From assembly GCA_023151335.1 (NCBI GenBank), contig JAKLJF010000132.1, forward strand, positions 1-9,921: DNA of 9,921 nucleotides, in the 5' to 3' direction. Positions within the stretch are counted from its first letter, which is position 1. Each line of letters begins with the position of its first letter. Under the pieces are notes generated by a model. It searched no databases, was not told the DNA's origin, and was given only the letters and a program-made list of their open reading frames with translations. A program made the translations under genes and the position numbers. The stretch comes from Thermoanaerobaculia bacterium (GTDB taxonomy: Bacteria; Bacteroidota; Bacteroidia; Chitinophagales; Saprospiraceae). Shown piece by piece: positions 1 through 6,826 of this stretch.

Positions 1-1665
1 TTTCTTTTGGGCATCTGCCTTGTCGCAGGCTTTCTTTCCGATTTGCCGGCACAATCGCGCAACATCGGCACACAACCCCTGGGCGGAGACCCTGAAATGC
101 TGAAGAAGCCGGCAGATAAAACCGACGATACGGCGCGGTACAACAAAGCCTTGCGGATATTTGATAAACTCGTGGAAGCCCGCGGCGACTTCCGGCTGCC
201 GGTACCCAAACTCGTGATGCTCAAAGGCCGGAAAGACGGGAACGCGGCATTTATGAACTACCAGTTACATGAAGTGCAACTGGAGGAATTCGCCTATAAC
301 GCCGCCGCCGAATACGGCGACGCCGGCCTGGCCTTCCTGCTCGCCCATGAACTGACGCACTACTACGAAAAACACGGCTGGCGAAGCAGTTTTGCCCAGG
401 AGTACGGCGATCTGAAAATCGGAATGAAGCTCCAGAAACTCACGGATAAAGTGGCCAACGAAACGGAAGCCGATTATCTCGGCGGATTTCTGGCCTACTC
501 TGCCGGATTCGGATTGTTCGACCAGGCGCCGCAAATGATCGAAAAAGTGTACAAGACTTACGGTTGGGGGGCGGGCGAATCCGAAAAATATCCCTCTATG
601 ACCGACCGCCAGACCATGCTGCTCCGCACCAAACAAAAACTCGAAAGGCTGGTCGAAGTGTTTGAAATGGCCAACCTCCTCACCGTTATCGGCCGCTACG
701 GCGAAGCCTACCAGTATTACCAATACGTGGCGCTCCGGTATCAAAGCCGGGAAATTTACAACAACCTCGGCGTGACCAAAGTGCTGGAAGCGATGGAAGA
801 GTTCGAAGAAAACGAACTGGTGTTCCGCTATCCCGTTCAGTTGGATCTGAATTTATCGGGTACAAAAGGCGCCGGCGCCGGCAGCGCCCGCGAAGCCATG
901 CTCCGGCAGGCTCTGCTCCAGTTCGACGCCGCCATCAGTCTCGACCCCAACTACGCGCCGGCCTACCTCAACAAAGCCTGCGCCTACGCCCTGCTCGGCG
1001 ACTACACCCGCGCCCGCTTTTACGCCGCCGAGGAAGCCCGCACACTTGCCCTGAAAAACAAACAATTCGCCAAAACAGCCGTGGATGCGGACGTGTTGAT
1101 CGGGATCATAGAAGCGAAAAGCGGCAATACAGCAGCGGCAAAGAAAATATTCGAAACCGCCGCCAAGACCGGCAACAGCGCCCTGGCAGACATCAACCTG
1201 AAAATACTCAATGAGGCCCCCCTGCCGGCGGCGCCAAAAGAAAAGACAAGCCTGAAAGCCGAAACGATCGACGGTCGGAAAATGTTGGAAATCTCGCATC
1301 CCGCCGACAACGACCTCTGCCCCAAAGCCCTTGATTCAATAAAAGTCGAACTGAACGATAACCTGGTTTTTCATCAAAACCCGGAGCCCGGCCCCCATTC
1401 CAGGGTGTACATCAGTATTAACAACCTGAGCCAAAACAATCCCATAACCATTTTCCACCTCACCAACCCCGGCAACACGGGCAAAACGGCAAAAAGCATT
1501 GGCCTTGGCGATGCGCGCGACGCCATCGTAAAAGCGTACGGTGAAGCCCCGCGCACCATCGAAACCCCCCTCGGCCAAATCATGGTGTATAAAGCCATCA
1601 TTTTTATTTTACAAGATAATAAACTGGTTCGGTGGATCAACTACACCACCAGACCCTCCTGTTAA
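1..1665 (+). CDS. Secreted M48-like zinc metalloprotease with TPR-type region (5' partial)
   Basis: The frame is open to the window edge, so the true start lies upstream; the TTG at 7 is only the first start-like codon and falls inside a hydrophobic stretch (LLGICLVAGFL...LPAQS) that reads as the end of a signal peptide. Counting from that TTG, HELTH at about residues 114-118 gives the HExxH zinc/catalytic site, and NETEAD at 151-156 supplies the likely third ligand (Glu), as in peptidase family M48. Residues about 215-400 are helical and TPR-like, with a clear TPR signature near 305-345 (ISLDPNYAPAYLNKACAYALLGDY). The last 130 residues form a separate domain of unknown type, with a SmpA-like motif (IGLGDARDAIVKAYGEAP). 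The predicted product is a periplasmic or envelope protease or scaffold, perhaps a BepA-like quality-control protein. It lies 32 bp before the next gene and is probably co-transcribed with it. The family call is fairly sure; the substrate is unknown. Confidence 0.8.
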   Translation, partial: FLLGICLVAGFLSDLPAQSRNIGTQPLGGDPEMLKKPADKTDDTARYNKALRIFDKLVEARGDFRLPVPKLVMLKGRKDGNAAFMNYQLHEVQLEEFAYNAAAEYGDAGLAFLLAHELTHYYEKHGWRSSFAQEYGDLKIGMKLQKLTDKVANETEADYLGGFLAYSAGFGLFDQAPQMIEKVYKTYGWGAGESEKYPSMTDRQTMLLRTKQKLERLVEVFEMANLLTVIGRYGEAYQYYQYVALRYQSREIYNNLGVTKVLEAMEEFEENELVFRYPVQLDLNLSGTKGAGAGSAREAMLRQALLQFDAAISLDPNYAPAYLNKACAYALLGDYTRARFYAAEEARTLALKNKQFAKTAVDADVLIGIIEAKSGNTAAAKKIFETAAKTGNSALADINLKILNEAPLPAAPKEKTSLKAETIDGRKMLEISHPADNDLCPKALDSIKVELNDNLVFHQNPEPGPHSRVYISINNLSQNNPITIFHLTNPGNTGKTAKSIGLGDARDAIVKAYGEAPRTIETPLGQIMVYKAIIFILQDNKLVRWINYTTRPSC

Positions 1666-1697
1666 GCAGGATCATTTGAAAATTAACTATTTTATCT

Positions 1698-2774
1698 ATG
1701 AAAAAGCATTTGATATTACTGGCTTGCACCCTGTTTTTTACAAGCCTGCTTCCGGCTCAGCCGGACGATTTCCCCGCCGTGGTGGTTTCCAGCCAGGGCA
1801 AAGTGCAATATAACTCGGCAGATAAAGCCGTAAGTTTTAAAATCACTCCGGGCGCCGTGATCAAAAAGACCGGAGCGTTGAAAATAAAAGGCAATGGCTC
1901 GGCAGTAGTGTATTGCAACGGCCGCCTGCAACAACTCAAAGGCAAAGGCACGTACGCCCTGCCTGAAGTGTTTAAAGGCGGTCTGGCAAGCCTCAATTTC
2001 GACCCGGAATTCGGTAAATACGTGCGGGCTTCCGTTGAATTTGCCGGCGGAAAACAGGCCGGCGACGGTTGGGGTACCGTGGTGACCGATCCCAAGAAAG
2101 GCGGCGACGGTTGGGGTACCGTGGTCACCGATCCCAAAAAAGGCGGCGACGGCTGGGGTACCGTGGTCACCGATCCTAAAAAAGGCGGCGACGGTTGGGG
2201 TACCGTGGTGACCGATCCCAAAAAAGGCGGCGACGGTTGGGGCGGCGAAGGCGTTAACATCGTACCGATCCTGCCTTTCGGGAAACTCGCACCCGGTGTC
2301 GTGCAGTTCGTCTGGTCGAGGCCAGCCGGCGCCAATTCTTACCAACTGGAAATCCTCGACGACGACGGCAAATCGCTCCATAGTACTACCGTGGCCGATA
2401 CCTTCGCCTCCGTCGATCTTCAAAAACTGAACCTGACGCCGAACCAGATCTATTCCTGGAAAGTGTCGGTACCCGGAAACGCAAAACTGGAATCCCCGCT
2501 CCGCGAATTTACTATTTCCTCCCCTGAAGCGCAGGTCGAAGCCACCAAAAGAGCAACCACCACATCTACTTACCGCGACGGCAGCCCTGCCCTGCGCGGA
2601 ATGATGGAAGCCATCGCCCTCGAAAAAGCGGAATGGTACAACGCCGCCGGTCAGCAATACGAAACGCTGCTCAAACAATATCCGGAAGACAATATGGTGC
2701 GTATGATGTGCTCGGCCTTCTGGATGCGATACGGGCTGGAGCCGAAAGCAAAAGCGGTGATAACAGGGAAATGA
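1698..2774 (+). CDS. Secreted FecR-like / Fn3-like protein with 14-residue tandem repeats
   Basis: This 358-residue protein starts with a signal peptide (MKKHLILLACTLFF, cleavage after about PAQ, residues 19-21). Residues about 26-95 look like a FecR-type beta domain (SSQGKV..., then PGAVIKKTGALKIKGNGSA). Residues 122-182 hold four identical copies of GDGWGTVVTDPKKG plus the beginning of a fifth. Residues about 197-275 resemble a fibronectin-III-like sandwich (VQFVWSRPAGANSYQLEI...YSWKV). Residues about 298-357 are a TPR-like helical tail (AIALEKAEWYNAAGQQYETLLKQYPED). No C-terminal sorting signal is seen. It follows the M48-like gene after 32 bp, suggesting a common transcript and shared location. 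No function can be assigned; the combination suggests an envelope or extracellular binding protein. Domain assignments are by eye and moderate in certainty; the reading frame and secretion are secure. Confidence 0.75.
   Translation: MKKHLILLACTLFFTSLLPAQPDDFPAVVVSSQGKVQYNSADKAVSFKITPGAVIKKTGALKIKGNGSAVVYCNGRLQQLKGKGTYALPEVFKGGLASLNFDPEFGKYVRASVEFAGGKQAGDGWGTVVTDPKKGGDGWGTVVTDPKKGGDGWGTVVTDPKKGGDGWGTVVTDPKKGGDGWGGEGVNIVPILPFGKLAPGVVQFVWSRPAGANSYQLEILDDDGKSLHSTTVADTFASVDLQKLNLTPNQIYSWKVSVPGNAKLESPLREFTISSPEAQVEATKRATTTSTYRDGSPALRGMMEAIALEKAEWYNAAGQQYETLLKQYPEDNMVRMMCSAFWMRYGLEPKAKAVITGK
2061..2242 (+). repeat. In-gene 42-bp tandem repeat, 4.3 copies
   Basis: Units begin at 2061, 2103, 2145, 2187 and 2229 (the last is 14 bp long). 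Each full unit encodes GDGWGTVVTDPKKG and carries a GGTACC. The units differ only at third codon positions (GTG/GTC, GGT/GGC, CCC/CCT, AAG/AAA), so the peptide is identical in all four copies. The 42-bp length keeps the frame when copies are gained or lost. Confidence 0.95.
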
Positions 2775-2780
2775 GGGGTT

Positions 2781-2918
2781 GAGCGGGTTGAGCGGGTTTA
2801 ACGGGTTTAACGGGTTCGGATACCCTTGACATCCCTGACTGAGAAGGCCAATGGCATCCGAACCCGTTAAACCCGTTAAACCCGTTAAACCCGTTAAACC
2901 CGTTAAACCCGTTAAACC
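2781..2918. repeat. Inverted repeat with 9-bp tandem-repeat arms between convergent genes
   Basis: The left arm contains gagcgggtt twice (2781-2798) and taacgggtt twice (2799-2816), then cggat. The right arm starts atccg (2856-2860), followed by six copies of aacccgtta (2861-2914) and a partial aacc (2915-2918). Positions 2799-2821 and 2856-2878 are perfect reverse complements (23 bp). Pairing continues to 2781 and 2896 with about one mismatch and one G-U per unit. The loop is 2822-2855. The element fills the gap between the stop codon of the secreted repeat protein (2774) and the stop of batC (2928). It could act as a bidirectional transcript end, but neither side has the U-rich tract of a classical terminator. 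Confidence 0.9.
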
Positions 2919-2927
2919 TTTCCAAAG

Positions 2928-3635
2928 TTACCAATCCTTTGCTGGCCGTGTTTTGTGTTTGCCGGGGTCGAGCTCGCGGTATTTGCGCGCGTTTTTCTGA
3001 TCTTCCGGGCCAATGGCGGTTTCCAGGATGCGGCGGGCCTGGTCGCGGGTCATGCTGCCGTCGGCGGGTTGTTCTTCCGGTTGCGGGTTTTGCTGCTGGT
3101 TTTGTTGTGGCTGGGGTTGTGGCTGCTGGGGTTGTGGCTGAGGCTGTTGTTGCTGGTCACTGGGCTGATCTTGTGGTTGGTTTTGTTGTTGTTGTTTTTG
3201 TTGTTCCTGCTGCTGTTGCCATTTTTTTTTGGCCATTTGCAGGTTTACTTTGGTATCGGCATCGCCGGGGCGGAGGCGCAGGCTATTTTCATAGGCAGAC
3301 ACGGCCTCTTTGAATTTTTGTTGTTTAAAATATGCGTTGCCAAGGTTGTGGAAGGCGTCGGCGCGGAGTACCGGGTCTTTGGCTTCCCTGGCTGTTTGGT
3401 CAAAATAATTTTCCGAAGCGGCATAGTTGCCTTGTTGGTAAACGGCATTCCCGGTGTTGTAGCGGACGACGGGATCGTTTTGTTTTTTTTGAGCGGCCTG
3501 CCGGTAGGCTTCTTCTGCTTCGCGGTAATGGGCGTCCTGATATTGCCGGTCGCCTTCGCGCTGCAGCTGCCGGGCCGACTGGGCGGCAATCTGGCTGAAG
3601 CAAAGCACAACGGGCAGTAGTAACAGCAATCGCAT
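2928..3635 (-). CDS. batC: BatC-like TPR protein with Gln-rich tail
   Basis: This 235-residue protein has a signal peptide (MRLLLLLPVVLCFSQIAAQS, cleavage near residue 19). TPR motifs follow at about residues 22-55 (REGDRQYQDAHYREAEEAYRQA), 56-90 (VVRYNTGNAVYQQGNYAASE) and 91-125 (ADAFHNLGNAYFKQQKFKEA). A Gln/Pro-rich low-complexity stretch occupies about 140-188. A conserved-looking C-terminal segment (MTRDQARRILETAIG...) ends in KDW, a tail seen in BatC/BatE-type TPR proteins of Bacteroidota. It is predicted to be a periplasmic scaffold for the BatA/BatB VWA proteins. It starts 33 bp after the batB stop and is the last gene of the operon here. It was named batC rather than batE from its position right after batB. 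An A9 run encodes the three lysines at 136-138, just before the Gln-rich part. Confidence 0.85.
   Translation of the reverse strand: MRLLLLLPVVLCFSQIAAQSARQLQREGDRQYQDAHYREAEEAYRQAAQKKQNDPVVRYNTGNAVYQQGNYAASENYFDQTAREAKDPVLRADAFHNLGNAYFKQQKFKEAVSAYENSLRLRPGDADTKVNLQMAKKKWQQQQEQQKQQQQNQPQDQPSDQQQQPQPQPQQPQPQPQQNQQQNPQPEEQPADGSMTRDQARRILETAIGPEDQKNARKYRELDPGKHKTRPAKDW
3072..3218 (-). repeat. CAG/CAA-rich low-complexity tract encoding Gln/Pro linker in BatC
   Basis: On the coding strand this stretch is nearly all CAG, CAA and CCG/CCC codons, giving the Gln/Pro run at about residues 140-188 of BatC, including a near-duplicated PQPQPQQ. It sits between the TPR domain and the conserved C-terminal helix, so it is probably a flexible linker. 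Its length is likely to vary between strains. Confidence 0.85.
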
Positions 3636-3668
3636 CCTTGTATTTTTTATCTTTGAACAAATCCGGGT

Positions 3669-4679
3669 TTAAACAGCCTTTCTCCGCCAAACCAGCCATG
3701 CCTCCAGGGCCAGCAACAAAAAAGCCGGCAGCAAAAACCATTGAAAATACGATTCGTACTCCGAAAAAGAACGCACTTCCACTTCGCGTTTTTGCAGCCG
3801 GTCCACTTCGCGTCGGATGGCTGCCACCGCCGCATCGCCCTGGGTGATCAGGTAACTGACCCCGCCGCCGGACGACGCCATTTTTTGCAGCAGCGACTGA
3901 TCCATCCGGGTGCGTACGATGTCGCCGTTATTATCGCGTTTGTACAGCTCGCCGGCGCCGGACATGCCGAGCGGGATAGGGCCGCCCGCCGCGGTACCTG
4001 CGCCCACGGCAAAAATAATTACACCGTCGCGGTATACTTCGGCGGCGCGGTCGGCAGCGTCCTGGTCGTGATCTTCCCCGTCGGTGATCAGGATAATGGC
4101 CCTCCCACCGCCGGGTTCCGGATCGAACGATTGGGAAGCCAGGTCAATTGCCGGCGACAGGGCAGTGCCCTGCGCGGTGATCAGGTCGGGGTTGGCAGCC
4201 GCTATAAACATATCAGCCGCGGCATAATCCGTGGAAAGCGGCATTTGTAAAAACGCGTCGCCCGCAAAAAAGATCAGGCCGATGCGTTCGCCCTCCAGTG
4301 CCTTCACCAGTTTACGGGCAAAAGACTTGGCCAGTTCGAGCCGGTTGGGCGCCACGTCTTCCGCCAGCATACTTTGCGAAATATCGAGCGCGATAAACAC
4401 GTCGGCGCTTTTTTGAACCGCCGTTTGTTTTTTAGCGCCCGCCTGCGGGTTGGCCCAGGCAATAGCCAGCAAACCAATAGCCAGGACAAGCATGCCGCCT
4501 TTGCCCCAAAAACGCCCCCGCGACCAGCCCGGCAGTAAACGCTGCACCGAAACCGGCGCGCCTATCCGCGCCAATGCCCGCCTGCGCCACCAACCATAAA
4601 CGGCCAGCAATATCACCAGCAGCGGGACAGCCCACAGCAGGTTTAAAAAATGCGGATGCTCGAAACGGATGAGAGACAT
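3669..4679 (-). CDS. batB: BatB: membrane-anchored VWA-domain protein
   Basis: This 336-residue protein belongs to the Bat aerotolerance VWA family. Two hydrophobic segments lie near the N-terminus (about 12-29 and 61-76) and one near the C-terminus (about 312-330), bracketing a von Willebrand A domain at about 92-290. The metal-ion-dependent adhesion site is complete: DISQS at 99-103, Thr172 in QGTALS, and Asp200 in ITDGED. That supports real divalent-metal ligand binding rather than a degenerate domain. It follows batA and precedes batC, the usual order. Unlike most gene junctions in the operon, it is separated from batA by 168 bp filled with a large inverted repeat. The repeat ends directly at its ATG (4679-4677), leaving no recognisable ribosome-binding site. 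The choice between BatA and BatB is by order and by the longer loop after the MIDAS region. Confidence 0.9.
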   Translation of the reverse strand: MSLIRFEHPHFLNLLWAVPLLVILLAVYGWWRRRALARIGAPVSVQRLLPGWSRGRFWGKGGMLVLAIGLLAIAWANPQAGAKKQTAVQKSADVFIALDISQSMLAEDVAPNRLELAKSFARKLVKALEGERIGLIFFAGDAFLQMPLSTDYAAADMFIAAANPDLITAQGTALSPAIDLASQSFDPEPGGGRAIILITDGEDHDQDAADRAAEVYRDGVIIFAVGAGTAAGGPIPLGMSGAGELYKRDNNGDIVRTRMDQSLLQKMASSGGGVSYLITQGDAAVAAIRREVDRLQKREVEVRSFSEYESYFQWFLLPAFLLLALEAWLVWRRKAV

Positions 4680-4680
4680 G

Positions 4681-4845
4681 GAGTGATTGAGTGATTGAGC
4701 GATTGAGCGATTGAGTGATTGAGTGATTGAGTGATTATTTCATACGCTGCCTACGGCGTCGAAACAGACCGGGTACTGTGGGATACGACGCCGTAGGCGG
4801 CGTATGAAATAATCACTCAATCACTCAATCACTCAATCACTCAAT
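4681..4845. repeat. Large inverted repeat with 8-bp tandem-repeat arms inside the bat operon
   Basis: The left arm has seven 8-bp units, 4681-4736: gagtgatt twice, gagcgatt twice, gagtgatt three times. A unique inner stem follows at 4737-4761, then a 24-nt loop at 4762-4785. The matching inner stem is at 4786-4810, then four aatcactc units at 4811-4842 and a partial aat. Positions 4713-4761 pair with 4786-4834 over 49 bp with one G-U on one strand. With one more mismatch the stem reaches 57 bp (4705-4761 with 4786-4842). The element fills the whole gap between the batA stop (4848-4850) and the batB start (4679). In the operon mRNA it would form a very stable hairpin with three unpaired repeat units left next to the batB start codon. 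Confidence 0.93.
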
Positions 4846-4847
4846 GT

Positions 4848-5837
4848 TCAGATGGTTACCGACCGCAGCAGCGTCCACCTGAGCAGCGTTTCCAGGAGCA
4901 GGAAGGCCACGGCGAGCCCTATGAACCAATGGAAAAAATCCGTTTGGTGGCGAACGACACTGACTTCAATTTTGGTCTTTTCGAGGCGGTCAATTTCGCT
5001 GTAAATACCTTGCAATTCTTCTTCCGACCAGGCCCGGTAGAATTTTCCGCCGGTCATGGCGGCGATCTCTACCAGCAGGTCGGTGTTAAACTCCATCTGG
5101 CGGGGGGCGTATTCGTAACTGCCGTCGGGGTTGCGGCGGGCCGGCGACATTACGATGCCGTTGGTGCCAATGCCCACGGTGTACACGCGAACGCCGAGGG
5201 TTTGGGCAATTTCAGCGGCTTTCAGGGGAGAAATATAACCGGCGTTGTTTTCCCCGTCGGTGAGCAGGATGACGACTTTGCTTTTGGACGGGCTGTCTTT
5301 CAAACGGTTGACGGCAGTGGCCAGGCCCATGCCGACGGCGGTGCCGTCTTCGAGGCGGCCCACTTGCAGCTCGCGCAGAAATTGCTGCACGATACGGCGG
5401 TCGGTGGTCAGGGGGCATTGGGTAAAGGCTTCGGCGGAAAAAGCGACCAGTCCGAGGCGGTCGTAGGGGCGGTTTTCCACGAAATCGGCAGCCACTTGTT
5501 TGGCCACGGTCAGGCGGTCGGGGTCAAAATCGCGGCTCAGCATGCTGGGCGAAATGTCGAGCGCCAGCATGATATCTACGGCATCGGCTTTTATTTTGCG
5601 TTCTTCCCATCGCTGTTGCGGGCGCGCCATGGCCAGGGCGAGCAGGGCCAGGGCGATCCAGCGCATGCCCGGCAACCAGCGCCGTACAGCCACGCGCCAG
5701 CTGATCCCGCCCCGCAAGGCCTCCCGGTCGGGCATCAGGAGGACAAGCCGGTGCTGCGCTCCCTGCCGGCGCCGGCGCCAGAAGAGCAGTGGCAGCAATA
5801 GCAGCAACAATAGCCAGAGCGGTTGGGCGAGTGTCAC
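4848..5837 (-). CDS. batA: BatA: membrane-anchored VWA-domain protein (GTG start)
   Basis: This 329-residue Bat family protein has hydrophobic segments at about 7-19, 57-70 and 302-318 around a VWA domain at about 87-285. MIDAS residues are all present: DISPS at 94-98, Thr166 in EDGTAVG, and Asp194 in LTDGEN. It begins with GTG at 5837-5835, which gives the family-typical N-terminus (MTLAQPLWLLLLL) and overlaps the stop codon of the upstream BatD-like gene as GTGA, implying translational coupling. It is predicted to act at the inner membrane with BatB, downstream of the MoxR ATPase and DUF58 protein. Downstream, its stop is followed at once by the large inverted repeat that separates it from batB. 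Confidence 0.92.
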   Translation of the reverse strand: MTLAQPLWLLLLLLLPLLFWRRRRQGAQHRLVLLMPDREALRGGISWRVAVRRWLPGMRWIALALLALAMARPQQRWEERKIKADAVDIMLALDISPSMLSRDFDPDRLTVAKQVAADFVENRPYDRLGLVAFSAEAFTQCPLTTDRRIVQQFLRELQVGRLEDGTAVGMGLATAVNRLKDSPSKSKVVILLTDGENNAGYISPLKAAEIAQTLGVRVYTVGIGTNGIVMSPARRNPDGSYEYAPRQMEFNTDLLVEIAAMTGGKFYRAWSEEELQGIYSEIDRLEKTKIEVSVVRHQTDFFHWFIGLAVAFLLLETLLRWTLLRSVTI

Positions 5838-6826
5838 GTCGTTTGAGCGGTTGATGATGATGGGCCATTGCCAGCCCGGCTTTCCGGGGCATCTTCCGGA
5901 CGGGGTTTGGTTTGTTGTATCAGTTGTTGTACTTCCTCCATGGCCTGGGCGTGAAAATGATCCGGGGGTGTTCCTTTGGCGAATTTGGCCAGATCGGCCC
6001 AGCGCAGCAGCTCGGCCAGCGGAGGCAACAGTGTTGCCGGCATATCTGTCCGCATCAGCAGCCGCATGATCTCTTCGGAGGGCGATTCGAGGGCGGGTAT
6101 GTTGTAACGCCGTTCGAGGTATTCGCGGGCAATGTGCGTCAGTTCCGTGTAATATGTTTTTATCCGGCCGTTTTGCCAGTGTTGCTGCAGTTCGAGTTCG
6201 GCCAGTTTGCGCAATGCCATTTCGTGTGCGGGCTGCCAGACCATACGCTCGCCTTTCAGTCCCGATTTTTTACCCCGCGACATCAGCCACCACACGATCA
6301 GGGCAAAGATCAATATTCCGCCGGCAATAATGCCCAGCGGTTTCAAATAGTCCCGCCAATTGGCCGGCGTAAGACTGATGTCCTTTATTTCCCGTAAAAA
6401 AACCGGATCGTCGGGCGAGGGCGTGGGCAACACGCGGAGTTCGAGCGCATTGGTTTGCAGGGAATCGCCGCCGGGAAAGATAAGGCTGAGTGGCGGCAGG
6501 GTAAGTTCCGCCGAATCGAAGGTGATGAAAGTCAGATCATTGACCCATTGCCCCTCGCGGTTTTGCCAGCCCGACTGGCGCAGGATATTTTGTGCCGGCA
6601 ACAGGGTATCCCAGGCAGAAAAATCGATGGAGGCCGGGGCGCCAAACTGCTCCGGAACGGCCAGGTGCAACAGGAACGGGTTTCCGGTTTCCACGTAACC
6701 GCTGTCGAATGCGGCCACGGCATCGCTTTGGGCTTTGATCTGAACAGATAAGAGCAGCAGGAAGGTGATAACCGGGTATATTTTGGGGAATGCGCCCCAG
6801 TCTTTCAGAAGCATAGTCATCGGCAT
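5834..6826 (-). CDS. BatD-like membrane protein (periplasmic beta domain, one TM, cytoplasmic helical domain)
   Basis: The open frame reaches 7006, but the extra N-terminal sequence reads like translated intergenic DNA and overlaps the DUF58 gene. A start at 6826 (or the nearby ATGs at 6820 and 6814) instead gives a signal peptide (TFLLLLSVQIKAQS, ending near residue 34). Numbering from 6826 (330 residues), about 36-150 form a beta-rich periplasmic domain like one BatD repeat. Residues 164-182 are a transmembrane segment (GIIAGGILIFALIVWWLM). About 198-305 match the helical domain of DUF4381/BatD-type proteins (HEMALRKLAELE...YYTELTHIAREYLERRYNIPALESPSEEI). This position between DUF58 and batA is typical in Bacteroidota. 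It is shorter than full BatD, which usually carries several beta domains. The stop overlaps the batA GTG. Function is inferred from context: an anchor for the MoxR/BatA machinery. Confidence 0.8.
   Translation of the reverse strand: MPMTMLLKDWGAFPKIYPVITFLLLLSVQIKAQSDAVAAFDSGYVETGNPFLLHLAVPEQFGAPASIDFSAWDTLLPAQNILRQSGWQNREGQWVNDLTFITFDSAELTLPPLSLIFPGGDSLQTNALELRVLPTPSPDDPVFLREIKDISLTPANWRDYLKPLGIIAGGILIFALIVWWLMSRGKKSGLKGERMVWQPAHEMALRKLAELELQQHWQNGRIKTYYTELTHIAREYLERRYNIPALESPSEEIMRLLMRTDMPATLLPPLAELLRWADLAKFAKGTPPDHFHAQAMEEVQQLIQQTKPRPEDAPESRAGNGPSSSTAQTT

Noticed and set aside
7..9. TTG as the start of the M48-like gene
   Set aside because: The frame continues to the window edge with hydrophobic residues (FL) before it, and the signal peptide lacks its charged beginning, so the start lies upstream.
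1716..2678. Long minus-strand open frame antisense to the repeat protein
   Set aside because: It is the shadow of the 42-bp repeats and GC-rich codons of the + strand gene, which has a signal peptide and recognisable domains.
2781..2918. CRISPR array
   Set aside because: Units are 9 bp and directly abutting with no spacers, and no cas genes are present; the same applies to 4681-4845.
2671..2934. Minus-strand open frame with NGF repeats across the 2781-2918 element
   Set aside because: The repeats are just the 9-bp units read in frame; the frame overlaps the secreted protein gene and has no family-like sequence or start context.
3648..3655. TATCTTTG, matching the Bacteroidota -7 promoter box, on the + strand
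   Set aside because: It points antisense into batB and has no -33 TTTG at proper spacing; it is probably chance.
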